Part shown: positions 1-8,372 of the stretch, piece by piece
Layout: the number at the start of each line of letters is the position of its first letter
Numbering within the stretch: the first letter of the stretch is position 1
Origin: Pseudoflavonifractor sp. AF19-9AC
Lineage (GTDB): Bacteria; Bacillota; Clostridia; Oscillospirales; Oscillospiraceae
Assembly (NCBI RefSeq): GCF_003478995.1
Contig: NZ_QUGI01000010.1
Coordinates: 47,788-76,938 of the forward strand
Direction: 5' to 3'
DNA length: 29,151 bases
Notes under the pieces: model-generated
The model's input: only the letters and a program-made list of their open reading frames with translations
What the model was told of the DNA's origin: nothing
Database searches by the model: none
Made by a program: the position numbers and the translations under genes

Positions 1-40
1 CCCGGAGTTGGGTCTGTGTCAGGTGCTTGGGGTGCGGGTC

Positions 41-1294
41 TTAGCTGACCACGACGCCCTCCACATTGTAGTTCATGCTGCCCTTGATGACGCTGTCATC
101 CACGCTGGCACCACCGGCGGGAACGATGACGTTGCCCGCGGTATCCTTCAGATCGGCGTCCACCTGCTCCACGTTGACGGTGCCGTCCTCGTTGACGGTG
201 ATGTTCAGCTTCACGCCGGAGAACACGTCCCACTCGCCGGAGACGATGAGCTCAGTGACGGCGTCCACAGCAGCCTGGGTGCCGGGAGCGGCAACGGCCT
301 CGTTGATGGGGCTGATGTCCACCATGCCCTCGGCCAGGCCGGCGTAGTAGGCCTCACCCATGGTCTCCATGAAGTGCTCCTTGCCCTGCATGGCGGCCTC
401 AATGGCGGCCTGGTAGTACACATCCCAGTGCCAGATGGCGGCAGTGATGTGGGCGTCGGGGGCCTGCTCGGTCATGTCGGAGTTGTAGCCGCAGCCGAAC
501 ACGCCGGACTCCTGGGCGGCCAGCTGGGGCTGGGCGGAGTCACAGTGCTGGGCGATCACGCCGCAGCCGGCGTCGATGAGGGCCTGAGCGGTCTGACGCT
601 CCAGGGTCTCGTCGCCCCAGGTGTCCAGGGTCTTCACGGTGACGGTGGCGTTGGGGTTAACAGCCAGAGCGCCCAGGGTGAAGGCGTTGATGCCGGAGCA
701 GGTCTCAGCATAGTCCAGGTTGTAGGCGGCCACATAGCCCAGGGAGTTGTTGCCGGTCTCCAGGCTCTTCAGGCCGGCGGCGATGCCGGTGAGGTAACGG
801 GCCTGGTAGATGCGGCCGAAGTAGTTGTTGAAGTTGTCGGGGTTGCTCAGGTAGCCGGTAGCGTGAGTGAAGATGATGTCGGAGTACTCAGGCTTGGCGG
901 CGGCGGCATCCATGGCGTTCAGGTAGCCGAAGGAGATGCCGATGATCAGCTGGCAGCCCTGGCTGGCCAGAGTGTCGATGGCGTTGGACACCTCGGTGTC
1001 GTTCTCAGGCACCTGGTCCACGATGAGCAGCTGGGTAGCAGGATCCATGCCCAGGTTCTCCATGGCGGTGGTGATGCCCTTGTGGTGCTGATAGGTGTAG
1101 CCAGCGGTGTCGTTCTGGCCGTTGATATAGATGGCGCCCACCTTGAAATCGGTGTTGCTGGCGGTCTGGCTGCCGCTGGCAGAGCTGCTGGAGCCGGTGT
1201 TGGAGCCGGCGCTGCTGCTGGAGCTGTTGCTGCCGCAGGCGGCCAGAGACAGGGTCATGGCCACGGCCAGAGCCATGGCAAGAAACTTCTTCAT
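41..1294 (-). CDS. BMP-family (PnrA-like) ABC transporter substrate-binding lipoprotein
   Basis: A 417-residue secreted lipoprotein. Residues 1-20 form a lipoprotein signal peptide (MKK basic start, hydrophobic core, lipobox LAAC with Cys20), followed by a Ser/Gly/Ala linker to about residue 50. The rest matches the basic membrane protein (BMP/PnrA) family: a VGAIYINGQND-like first strand, an IIGISFGY segment, a YLTGIAAG segment and a late GCGYNSDM segment. Family members bind nucleosides outside the cell and deliver them to an ABC permease. The start is supported by AAGGAGGA at 1304-1311. It lies downstream of xpt on the same strand, which suggests purine nucleoside or base uptake coupled to salvage; that is inference. 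Only 40 bases follow the stop, so the expected ATPase and permease genes would be outside the window. Confidence 0.9.
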   Translation of the reverse strand: MKKFLAMALAVAMTLSLAACGSNSSSSSAGSNTGSSSSASGSQTASNTDFKVGAIYINGQNDTAGYTYQHHKGITTAMENLGMDPATQLLIVDQVPENDTEVSNAIDTLASQGCQLIIGISFGYLNAMDAAAAKPEYSDIIFTHATGYLSNPDNFNNYFGRIYQARYLTGIAAGLKSLETGNNSLGYVAAYNLDYAETCSGINAFTLGALAVNPNATVTVKTLDTWGDETLERQTAQALIDAGCGVIAQHCDSAQPQLAAQESGVFGCGYNSDMTEQAPDAHITAAIWHWDVYYQAAIEAAMQGKEHFMETMGEAYYAGLAEGMVDISPINEAVAAPGTQAAVDAVTELIVSGEWDVFSGVKLNITVNEDGTVNVEQVDADLKDTAGNVIVPAGGASVDDSVIKGSMNYNVEGVVVS

Positions 1295-1341
1295 TTCTCG
1301 TTGTCCTCCTTACAAAGTTTGCATGTCTTTCCTTCTATCTA

Positions 1342-1366
1342 TTAAAACCGTTTTTCCCGGTTTTAA
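1342..1366 (-). other. AT-rich inverted repeat upstream of the BMP gene
   Basis: A perfect 9-bp stem (TTAAAACCG / CGGTTTTAA) with a 7-base loop lies about 48 bases before the BMP start. On the minus strand the right arm ends in TTTTAATAG, so it could be a weak terminator after xpt, an operator, or part of a promoter (TAATAG just downstream is a poor -10). The sequence does not decide between these. Confidence 0.5.
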
Positions 1367-1377
1367 CCACATTTCTC

Positions 1378-1440
1378 GTGGACTCAGTCCACAAACTCCA
1401 CGCCAGTCTCTTCATTCATGGACTTAATCCGGGCCAGAGA
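1378..1440 (-). repeat. Second copy of the xpt 3' end (remnant)
   Basis: Bases 1391-1440 repeat bases 1626-1675, the last ~50 bp of xpt, in the same orientation with two mismatches. Translated on the minus strand, this copy runs through the same residues (ARIKSMNEETGVEFV) and then ends D-stop rather than E-E-stop. The stop lies inside a 7-bp palindrome (GTGGACT c AGTCCAC, 1378-1392). It has no start of its own, so it is a gene fragment. See the matching finding. Confidence 0.85.
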
Positions 1441-1615
1441 TTTCCCACAGCCGGGCTTCCCCGTCTGTGGGGACCCGTTCTTTTCAATCCTCGGGCGGAA
1501 GTGAATTCCGCCCTCCGGAATCCTTCGGGCTCTGCCCGTCGGATTTACGGCCTGCCGGCCGCCCCATCTCCCGATGGGGCCCCGTGGAATCCCTGGCAGG
1601 AAGCGGTGTTCTTTC
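1441..1615. other. Hairpin-rich spacer between the two xpt tails
   Basis: No credible gene. It holds two perfect 8-bp stems: GGGCGGAA/TTCCGCCC with loop gtgaa (1493-1513) and GCCCCATC/GATGGGGC with loop tccc (1561-1580). A smaller CCCC..GGGG stem lies near 1460. None is followed by a convincing T-run. This is the DNA that separates the intact xpt end from its duplicate. Confidence 0.6.
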
Positions 1616-2194
1616 TTATTCCTCTACAAACTCCACGCCGGTCTCTTCATTCATGGACTTAATCCGGGCCAGGGATTCCACCCGGATACCCTGGGCGCGC
1701 AGACGGTCCCCGCCGGGCTGAAAGGCCTTCTCAATGACGATGCCCGCGCCGGCCAACTGCGCTCCGGACTGGTGCACCAGGTCGATGAGTCCCTCCAGAG
1801 CCGCGCCGTTGGCCAGGAAATCGTCGATAATCAGCACCTTGTCCTCCGGGCCCAGGAATTTCTTGGACACGATGACGTCGTAGATGCGGCCGTGGGTGAA
1901 GGACTCCACCTTGGTGGAGTACACCGCCCCGTCAATGTTCTTGGACTGGCTCTTCTTGGCGAAAATCACCGGACAGTGAAAAAACTGCGCCGTGACACAA
2001 GCGATCCCGATGCCAGAGGCCTCGATGGTCAAAATCTTGTTCACGCCGCAGTCCGCAAACCGGCGCAGAAACTCCTTGCCGATCTCCGCAAAGAGCTCCA
2101 CATCCATCTGATGATTGAGAAAACTGTCTACCTTCAGCACATCGGTGCCCTTCACCGTGCCGTCGGTACGAATGCGCTGCTTCAGAAGCTCCAT
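1616..2194 (-). CDS. xpt: Xanthine phosphoribosyltransferase
   Basis: A 192-residue type I phosphoribosyltransferase that converts xanthine plus PRPP to XMP in the cytoplasm (purine salvage). It aligns with Xpt over its full length: N-terminal MELLKQRI, LNHQMD near residues 27-31, EASGI near 58-62, and the PRPP-binding loop VLIIDDFLANGAA at about 120-132 with the paired acidic residues. Length is normal for the family. The start ATG at 2194 is preceded by a GGCGGAG-type ribosome binding site. It is the first gene after a good promoter (2273-2301) and is followed by a nucleoside-type transporter gene. The last ~50 bp are duplicated at 1391-1440. No purine riboswitch could be recognised in its leader. 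Confidence 0.95.
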   Translation of the reverse strand: MELLKQRIRTDGTVKGTDVLKVDSFLNHQMDVELFAEIGKEFLRRFADCGVNKILTIEASGIGIACVTAQFFHCPVIFAKKSQSKNIDGAVYSTKVESFTHGRIYDVIVSKKFLGPEDKVLIIDDFLANGAALEGLIDLVHQSGAQLAGAGIVIEKAFQPGGDRLRAQGIRVESLARIKSMNEETGVEFVEE

Positions 2195-2227
2195 GCCGCT
2201 CTCTCCGCCTTTCTGAAGAAAATGACA

Positions 2228-2249
2228 GTGGCCCGGAAATACGGGCCAC
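2228..2249 (-). promoter_or_regulatory. Hairpin in the xpt 5' leader
   Basis: A perfect 8-bp stem (GTGGCCCG / CGGGCCAC) with a 6-base loop lies between the predicted transcription start (about 2265) and the xpt start. On the transcript it is followed by UGUCAUUUUC, a weak U-rich tract, so it may be an attenuator or an mRNA-stabilising hairpin. The purine aptamer core (UUUCUACC, CCGUAAA) is not present. Confidence 0.5.
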
Positions 2250-2272
2250 GCAGTTTATGTCGATACGTTACC

Positions 2273-2301
2273 ATTTTACAGGAAATCCCCCGTTTCTGCA
2301 A
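2273..2301 (-). promoter_or_regulatory. Sigma-A promoter of xpt
   Basis: On the minus strand TTGCAG (2301-2296) and TAAAAT (2278-2273) are separated by exactly 17 bases. The -10 matches the consensus at 5 of 6 positions and the -35 at 4 of 6. The predicted start gives a leader of about 70 nucleotides before the xpt ATG. Confidence 0.75.
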
Positions 2302-2530
2302 TCCTTTTTTCAAAATTCTTTCCAGCATCCCACACAAATTTTTCTTCCTCTCCACGTCTGCAGAATAGCAGACTGCCGCATCGAATTCCCAATTCCAAGG
2401 AAAAGACTCGTCCTCTGCTCCTCCAAATTCTAATGGGATTTTTTCATTGATAAAAGTAATGGACGTGTCTTATTAGGATGTAAAACGCTTTCGGAGAATT
2501 TCACCTGGGAGCAGGACGGGAAATGGGGAT
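2302..2530. other. Intergenic stretch with no recognised gene
   Basis: AT-richer DNA upstream of xpt. I see only a small GTCTGC/GCAGAC hairpin (2356-2373) and nothing with coding character. The R1 repeat starts at its right edge. Confidence 0.5.
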
Positions 2531-3057
2531 ATTTCGCTTCCGAGCGAGTGACTTTCTGTGCAGACAGAAAGTCACCAAAGAACTGTCTAGGGGAAGGGGG
2601 ATTTCGACTTCCCCCTTCCCCTAGATACCCCATCCCCTTAAAACGACCAATCTCGTCCTCGCGGACTACATATCATTCGCCTCGCCCTTAAAAGGGCAAG
2701 GCTCACTCATTTCGTCGCTCGGTCCCTATCCCCTCTGTCCCTTTGGGACATCTCCCCTTGATAAGGGGAGTCAGCCTCTCCCAATGGAACCCGCTTCGCT
2801 GGGCTTCCATTGGGTCCCCACTTCGGTCCTCCCTATTGGATGTACCCCCAAGGGCTGATGGTGCCCTGAAAGGTTTCGCAACAAACTGGCGGAGCAGACA
2901 ACCCAACGCGCTGCCGGGTGCAACACTGGAAGGCGTATTCACTTTACAGCACGTTTCCGGTAATTCCACCATGTCCCGGCAGCATGAGCATCCACCCGAG
3001 CCCTCCCGCGAAAGCGGAAAGTTAGGCGCGTCGTCTCTTATAGAAGCAAGCGGTCAA
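2531..3057 (-). repeat. Family R modular hairpin repeat, copy R1 (one end missing)
   Basis: In order on the plus strand: end hairpin TCGCT tccg AGCGA (2534-2547); X1 hairpin GTGACTTTCTGT/ACAGAAAGTCAC (2548-2575); linker CCAAAGAACTG; W hairpin with a 15-bp stem (2586-2600 with 2611-2625) and ATTTCGA-type loop; CCTTAAAACGACCAAT; Y module (CGTCCTCGCGGAC...TTCGTCGCTC, about 2653-2730); Z hairpin CCCAATGGAA/TTCCATTGGG (2780-2814); then TATTGGATGTACCCCC and the AGTTAGGCGCG block. Compared with R2 and R3 it lacks the far end carrying the second X hairpin. No conserved protein is encoded; short open frames inside it are not shared between copies. Confidence 0.85.
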
Positions 3058-3061
3058 CGCC

Positions 3062-3082
3062 GGGCCGGTCTGGGACCGGCCC
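3062..3082. other. GC-rich hairpin
   Basis: A perfect 9-bp stem GGGCCGGTC/GACCGGCCC with a 3-base loop where R1 breaks off. There is no T-run. It may be another small repeat cassette. Confidence 0.5.
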
Positions 3083-3110
3083 CTACCAAATCAGCACCTC
3101 AAAATAAAAT

Positions 3111-3150
3111 CCGGCAGGAGCGACGAAAACGGTCACTCCTGCCGGTTTCT
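3111..3150 (-). terminator. Terminator after the FtsX-type permease (probably bidirectional)
   Basis: A 10-bp stem CCGGCAGGAG (3111-3120) / CTCCTGCCGG (3136-3145). On the minus strand it is followed by ATTTTATTTTG and on the plus strand by TTTCTTTTC. It lies about 80 bases beyond the permease stop codon, after repeat T1. Confidence 0.75.
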
Positions 3151-3157
3151 TTTCTTA

Positions 3158-3222
3158 CGGGCGCAGAGGCGAAGCGAAGCTTCGCAGAAAGTTCTTTGCC
3201 AAGCTTTCTTTCAAGAAAGCGG
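3158..3222 (-). repeat. Family T structured repeat, copy T1
   Basis: It starts 4 bases after the permease stop. On the minus strand: hairpin GCTTTCTT ga AAGAAAGC (3220-3203), linker GGCAAAGAACTTTCT, hairpin GCGAAGC ttc GCTTCGC (3185-3169), then CTCTGCGCCC. The architecture matches T2-T5. Confidence 0.85.
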
Positions 3223-3226
3223 TCTC

Positions 3227-6200
3227 CTACTCCACGGTTTTCAGGGACTCCACCATGTCCAGCTTTTTCAGCTTCCGGTGGGCGGCCAGATTGACCAGCA
3301 GGGAGAACACCACCGTCAGGGCCACCGCCCAGGCGTAGCTCTTCCACTGCAGCACCCGGCCAAACATGAGCAGATCAATCTCCACCGTGAGAATGAGCCA
3401 CTGGTGCAGGGCCTTACCCATGAGCATGCCCAACGCCACACCGAACACCGTGAGAATCACATTCTCCCGGTAGATATAGGCGGACAGCTCCCGGTCATAG
3501 AAGCCCAGCACCTTTAGGGTGGCCATCTCCCGCATGCGTTCGGTGATGTTGATGTTGGTAAGGTTGTAGAGCACCACAAAGGCCAGGGCTGCGGCGCACA
3601 CAATAATCAGAATCACCGCGTAGTCCACGCTCTCCAGGCTGGAGGAGAAGGTGCGCCGGGTGTCCTCGTTGAGGGACACCGTGGTCACTCCGTCCAGGGC
3701 CACCAGGTCGGAGGCCAGCTGGTCCGCTCCCTCCGCCTCCGGATCGTAATCCACCAGCACCACGTTGTCCTCCGGCGCCTGGCCGAAGAGGGTCTGGTAA
3801 TTGGCATCCGTGAGGTAGACGCTGTGCTGGATGTAGTGCTCGGTGATGTCGGCCACCCGGGCGGTCACCGTCTTGTCCCCCTCCAGGGTGATGGTGTCCC
3901 CCACCTCCACGTCCAGCAGCTTGGCCAGCTTCTCGGTGAGCACCACCCCGTCGTCAGGCAGCGTCACCGGCTCTGAGCTGGTGCGGTGGCGCAGGTTCAC
4001 AAAGCGCTCCAGCTCCTCCTGGTTGGCGGTGGTCTGGAGAGTAGCGTCAATGCTGTAGGCGTCGGTGCGGGCGGTCACGGTCTCAGAGCGGCAGGGGGCA
4101 AAGTCCGTCACCAGACCGCTGCCCTCCAGCAGCTCCTCCACCCCCCGCAGCTCCCCGGTAGTCACCTTGTCCACCAGGCCCACCTGGGCGGTGTAGCGGT
4201 AAATTTCGTCGTACTGGGTGTCCATAATATCCAGAATGGAGTCCCGCAGGCCGAAGGCCGTGACAATGAGGGCCGCGCAGCCGCCGATGCCCGCCACCGT
4301 CATCCAGAATCGCTTCTGGTACCGGAAGAGGTTGCGCAGGGTAATTTTATAGTTGAAGGACAGCCGCCTCCACAGGGGGCCTATCCGCTCCAGCAGGATG
4401 CGCCGCCCCATGGGCGGGGCCTTGGGCCGCATGAGCTGGGCCGGCACCGCCGCCAGGGTGGAGAAGCAGGCCCCCAGGGCCGCCAGGGTCACCGTTCCCA
4501 CTGCCGCGCCGCAGGCAAAGAGGGAGGTGGCGGGCTCCAGACTATAATAGATATCGCCGGTGGCGTAGATAATGCCCCAGGCGGTGCAGATAATCCAGGG
4601 CAGCAGGGTGAGGCCCACCGCCAGTCCAATGAGGGAACCCAGGGCGCTGGCCAGGAAGCCGTAGCCCACATATTTCACGGCGATGGCCCCCTTGGAGTAG
4701 CCCAGGGCCTTCAGTCCGCCGATGGTCACCCGCTGCTCCTCCACCATGCGGGTCATGGTGGTGAGGCACACCAGGGCCGCCACCAGGAAGAAAATCAGGG
4801 GGAAGACGCTGGCCAGGTTGCCCATGCGGTCGGCATCCATGGAGTAGCTCACATAGCCGGCGTTGGTGTTCCGGTCCAGCACGTACCAGGTGCACTCCTC
4901 AATGCTCTCCACATCCCGGCGGGCCTTGTCCAGCTCCTCCTGGGCGTCGCCAATCTTCTCGTCGGCCTCCGCCTTGCCCTCCAGATACTCCTGGTAGCCT
5001 TCCTCATACTCGGCTTCGCCGTCCCGCAACTCCGCCAGGGCGTCGTCCAGCTTGGCTCCGGCCTCCTGGAGCTCCGCCTCCGCGTCCGCCTTCTCCTGGG
5101 CCAGGGTGTCCCGGGCCTCCTGGAGCTCTACCAGACCGTCGGCGTACTCCTGCTCCCCTTCCTCATAGTCCTTGAGGCCCTGGGCATAGTCCGCCTCGCC
5201 CTCCTGGAGCTGGGCCAGCGCGTCCTCCAGCTGGAACTGGGCGTCGTCCAGCTCGTACTTGCCCGTCATCATCTCCAGCTTGCCGGTCTCCAGCTCCTTT
5301 TTGGCCTCCTCCAGCTCCTCCTTGGCCTCATCCAGCTGCTTTTTGGCGTCCTGCAGCTTCGCCTGGCCCCAGCGGTAATCCGCCCAGCCGCTGTCCAGCG
5401 CGGCGCGGCCCGCCTCCAGCTGGGCCTGGGCCGCCAGCAGCGCCTTGCTGTCGGCGGGGAGGGATGCCTTCTGGGTCTCCAGGGTCTTGATCTGAGCCTC
5501 CAGCTGGGCAATTCCGGCCTCCAGCTCCGGGAGCTTCTCCTGGCCCTCGGCCAGGGCCCCCTCCAGAGCGGCCAGCTGGGCCTCCAGCTCTGCGGTGTCC
5601 TCTCCCGCCGCCTGGGCCGCCGCGATGGCCTGCTTCACCTGTTCAATCTGGGCGGGCAGGGCATTGATCTCCTCCTGCTGGCTCTTGAGCCCGGACAGCT
5701 GGCGCTTGGCCTCTGCCAGACCCTCCTCCAGCTTACCAATGGAGGCCTGGAGGGTGGCGTCCACCAGGTCGGTGACCCGGAAGGTGCCGGAGCCGCCGCC
5801 GGTCTCCCCTTCTGTCCGCAAGGCGGGCGTCTGGGTCCCAAGGGCCAGAGCCGCCGCCTGTGTGCCGGTTGTTCCCTCTGCCGGAGGGGTGGTACCCTCT
5901 GTCCCCTCCTGGCCGCCGGTTTCTGCTCCCTCCCCATTGCCGGGGTCGGTTCCCCCCTCCGGGGGATCCACCGGGTCTGTGGCCCCGCCGCCCTCTCCGG
6001 GATCGGGGTCAGGGTCGGGCTTGGGATTGGCTGCCTCCTGTTTCAGGGCGGCGATGAGCTCCTCCCGGGTGAGGGTTACCCCCTGCTCTTTCAGGGGCGC
6101 CAGAATGTTGTCCAGCAGGGTGTTGAACTGCTCCAGATTGGCGGAGTACACGCTCTCCTGCTCGTTGAGGGTCCACAGGGCGGAGCTGAGCTGTCGCTTG

Positions 6201-7438
6201 CCGTCCTCGTACTCCTTGACCCCCTTCTCGTAGTCTTTCAGGCCGTCTTCATACTTCTTTTTGCCGCCCTCGTACTCTTTCAGGCCCTCCTCGTAGTCCC
6301 GGAGGCCCTGGGTGTAGTCGGCGTAGTTGGCGTAGTACTCCTCCCAGCCGTCGTCCAGCTCCTGGCGGGCGTCTGCCAGCTCCTGCTTGGCGTCGTCCAG
6401 CTCCTTCCGGGCGTCCTGGAGCTCCTGCTCTTCGTCGGCAATCTCTGCCTCCGCCTCGGCCACCTTGTCGTCCAGCTCCTGGCGGCCCTGGTTATACTCG
6501 TCCAGACCGTCGTAGTACTCCCGCCAGCCGTCATCCAGCTCTCTCCGGGCGTCCGCCAGCTCCGCTTCCGCGTCGGAGAGCTCCGCCTCGGCCTCGGCTT
6601 TGGCCTCGTCCAGCTCCCCCTGGGCCTCGGACAGCTTCTCATTGGCCTCGTCCAGAATACCCTCCCGGCGGAGCGGGGCCCGCACATCCCCCAGCTGTTC
6701 CAGCTGGGTCGTATAGCCCTCCATGAGGTCCTCATAGGCGTCGCTGTAGGTCTCCAGCTCCGCCGTCCCCTCCATCACCAGATAGGCGTCGGTGTAGGAG
6801 TCCATGGTAAAGGCCGCCTCCGGCAGCAGCACATAGGCGGACACCTTGCCTGTGCCCAGGGTGGAGCTACCCCGCTCCACGCCGATGTAGAGGGGCGTAT
6901 CGGCGGTACCCACAATGGTGAAGGTGTTCTGGGCCAGGGCGTCCTTGTAGTCCCCCTCACCGGTGTTCAGGGTGATCTGGTCCCCCAGCTTCAGCCCCGC
7001 CTCGGTCATCAGCCGGGGCTCCACCAGGCACTCGTCCGCCGCCTGGGGCAGACGGCCGTCCTTCAGGGCCGGGAGGTTCACATCTTCTGACAAGGATAAT
7101 GCCTTTACAATATAATCATTGTTCCCCCAGGGCAAAATGGCGTCGATGGTATAGGCCCCCCGGGCGGTCAACACCCCCGGCTCCTCCGCCAGGGCCGCGA
7201 TGTCCTCCTCCGTCAGTCCCAGGGTGGACACGATGCGCAGGTCCATCAGCTTCTGGCTGTCGAAGTACCGGTCCGCCGACAGCTTCATGTCCGGGGCCGT
7301 GGCCCGCAGACCGGCCAGGAAGCAGACCGCCAGGGCAGAGAGGATCATCAGGGAGAGAAAGCGGCTTCGGGTGCGGAGGATTTCCCGCACCGCGTCGGTG
7401 AGCAGCCGGTTGGGCGCCCGCTTGACCGTTCGTTTCAT
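3227..7438 (-). CDS. Large FtsX-type ABC transporter permease with extracytoplasmic coiled coil
   Basis: A 1403-residue membrane protein. One membrane helix lies at about residues 26-46, followed by a MacB-like extracytoplasmic domain to ~255. A very long Glu/Ala/Leu-rich coiled coil (~263-845) is split by a Pro/Gly/Thr-rich linker (~466-554). An FtsX domain with several helices follows (~865-1010), then a second extracytoplasmic domain and a C-terminal FtsX domain (~1270-1400). Around residues 383-418 there are five consecutive Tyr-Glu-x-Gly heptads. The start is supported by AAGGAGGGG (7448-7455). FtsX/MacB-type permeases use cytoplasmic ATPases to drive mechanical export or cell-envelope functions. 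The partner is the ATPase at 8373-9074, transcribed first, but ~930 bp of repeat DNA lies between them. Substrate unknown. It is longer than most family members because of the coil. Confidence 0.88.
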   Translation of the reverse strand: MKRTVKRAPNRLLTDAVREILRTRSRFLSLMILSALAVCFLAGLRATAPDMKLSADRYFDSQKLMDLRIVSTLGLTEEDIAALAEEPGVLTARGAYTIDAILPWGNNDYIVKALSLSEDVNLPALKDGRLPQAADECLVEPRLMTEAGLKLGDQITLNTGEGDYKDALAQNTFTIVGTADTPLYIGVERGSSTLGTGKVSAYVLLPEAAFTMDSYTDAYLVMEGTAELETYSDAYEDLMEGYTTQLEQLGDVRAPLRREGILDEANEKLSEAQGELDEAKAEAEAELSDAEAELADARRELDDGWREYYDGLDEYNQGRQELDDKVAEAEAEIADEEQELQDARKELDDAKQELADARQELDDGWEEYYANYADYTQGLRDYEEGLKEYEGGKKKYEDGLKDYEKGVKEYEDGKRQLSSALWTLNEQESVYSANLEQFNTLLDNILAPLKEQGVTLTREELIAALKQEAANPKPDPDPDPGEGGGATDPVDPPEGGTDPGNGEGAETGGQEGTEGTTPPAEGTTGTQAAALALGTQTPALRTEGETGGGSGTFRVTDLVDATLQASIGKLEEGLAEAKRQLSGLKSQQEEINALPAQIEQVKQAIAAAQAAGEDTAELEAQLAALEGALAEGQEKLPELEAGIAQLEAQIKTLETQKASLPADSKALLAAQAQLEAGRAALDSGWADYRWGQAKLQDAKKQLDEAKEELEEAKKELETGKLEMMTGKYELDDAQFQLEDALAQLQEGEADYAQGLKDYEEGEQEYADGLVELQEARDTLAQEKADAEAELQEAGAKLDDALAELRDGEAEYEEGYQEYLEGKAEADEKIGDAQEELDKARRDVESIEECTWYVLDRNTNAGYVSYSMDADRMGNLASVFPLIFFLVAALVCLTTMTRMVEEQRVTIGGLKALGYSKGAIAVKYVGYGFLASALGSLIGLAVGLTLLPWIICTAWGIIYATGDIYYSLEPATSLFACGAAVGTVTLAALGACFSTLAAVPAQLMRPKAPPMGRRILLERIGPLWRRLSFNYKITLRNLFRYQKRFWMTVAGIGGCAALIVTAFGLRDSILDIMDTQYDEIYRYTAQVGLVDKVTTGELRGVEELLEGSGLVTDFAPCRSETVTARTDAYSIDATLQTTANQEELERFVNLRHRTSSEPVTLPDDGVVLTEKLAKLLDVEVGDTITLEGDKTVTARVADITEHYIQHSVYLTDANYQTLFGQAPEDNVVLVDYDPEAEGADQLASDLVALDGVTTVSLNEDTRRTFSSSLESVDYAVILIIVCAAALAFVVLYNLTNINITERMREMATLKVLGFYDRELSAYIYRENVILTVFGVALGMLMGKALHQWLILTVEIDLLMFGRVLQWKSYAWAVALTVVFSLLVNLAAHRKLKKLDMVESLKTVE

Positions 7439-7582
7439 ACCTGAATCCCCTCCTTATCTCTAAATTTCCGATTGCAGTTTGTTTTAATTTTAATCTTTAT
7501 CATCATCCGTATTTTATCTGACCACAGCTTTGGCCCGGCAACGTGCTTTGTTTGGGGCACAGAGATGGTCGGTTCGTAAGGA

Positions 7583-8170
7583 TTTCGCCTCCGGGCGAGT
7601 GACTTTCTGTGCAGACAGAAAGTCACCAAAGAACTGTCAAAGGTGGGAGGGATTTCGATCTCCCTCCCCCCTTTGAAATCCCCCCTCCTTAAAACGACCA
7701 ATCAGGGGGGACTGCGGTCCCCCCTATTGGATGTACCCCCCGGGGGCTGGCGGTGCCCTGAAAGGTCCAGCGAACAACCAGCGGAGCAGGTGACGAAACC
7801 CATAGCCGGGTGCGGCACCGGAACGCGGGGGGCACCGCACCGTTCCGGCAATCCCGCGCACGTCCCGGCGACGGAGCCGTCCACCTGAGCCCTCCCGCGA
7901 GGGCAGAAAGTTAGGCGCGATGTCCCTTGTAGAAGCAGGTGGTCATTCAACCGCTTCTTAGCGGCAGCGGTTGGCGCTTAGACACCCATTCTGGGCTTTT
8001 CCCGCGCCGATAAGGTATTTCAAACCTTCTTGATGGCTCCCCCGTAGAATAAATGGGGGTCCGGGGCGAATGCGACATAAAAACACGGAGTGTTTTTCCA
8101 GGCGCATTCCCCCGGCGGTTTTTTGGTTCCTTTTGCACCGCTGCAAAAGGAACTCGCCCAATGGGCGAAA
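7583..8170 (-). repeat. Family R repeat, copy R2 (both ends present)
   Basis: A nearly complete copy. Left end TTTCGCCTCCGGGCGA, then the X1 hairpin (GTGACTTTCTGT arms, about 7600-7627), linker CCAAAGAACTG, W hairpin (TCAAAGG..CCTTTGA, 7637-7676), CCTTAAAACGACCAAT, a GGGGGGAC/GTCCCCCC hairpin, TATTGGATGTACCCCC, the AGTTAGGCGCG and GGCAGCGGTTGGCGC blocks, the AAAACACGGAGTGTTTTT hairpin, and CCGGCGGTTTTTTGG. It closes with the X3 hairpin GTTCCTTTTGCA/TGCAAAAGGAAC and the right end TCGCCCAATGGGCGAAAC. The two ends form inverted repeats of each other. It lacks the Y and Z modules seen inside R1 and R3. No shared protein is encoded. Confidence 0.85.
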
Positions 8171-8171
8171 C

Positions 8172-8312
8172 GAGCCTCCCGCTCGCAGGTACTACCAAAC
8201 TGAAGCCCAGCGCAGCGGGTTCAGTTTGGAGAGGAGGTACAACGATATGCAGTTTGTACCGACGCGCCGACGCGGGCAAAGTAGGTCGCCCCGCAGGGTG
8301 AAACCATCCCCA
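8172..8312. repeat. Family R fragment next to R2
   Basis: Contains a Z hairpin, CCAAACTGAA (8195-8204) / TTCAGTTTGG (8220-8229), a partial Y-like stretch (GATATGCAG), a half X2 arm (GGCAAAGTAGG) and an end motif TCGCCCCGCAGGGTGAAAC. It looks like a truncated second element abutting R2. Together with R2 it fills the ATPase-permease gap. Confidence 0.7.
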
Positions 8313-8372
8313 CCCCGCCCGCAGACGAAACATCTTTAAACCATCCAATGAATGATCTCCATCCCCTCGGAG

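Noticed and set aside
8..1345. A long plus-strand open frame opposite the BMP gene
   Set aside because: Antisense shadow of a clear lipoprotein gene; its His/Gly/Val-rich composition is typical of such shadows.
2195..2280. Purine riboswitch in front of xpt
   Set aside because: The conserved core segments UUUCUACC and CCGUAAA are absent and the leader is short.
2531..3057. CRISPR array
   Set aside because: The repeats are long, structured, dispersed and not regularly spaced; no short direct repeats with unique spacers occur anywhere in the window.
3986..7090. A 1034-residue open frame on the plus strand opposite the permease
   Set aside because: It is the antisense of the GC-rich coiled-coil coding region, is Leu/Gly/Val-rich with no domain, and the minus frame has clear FtsX domains and a ribosome binding site.
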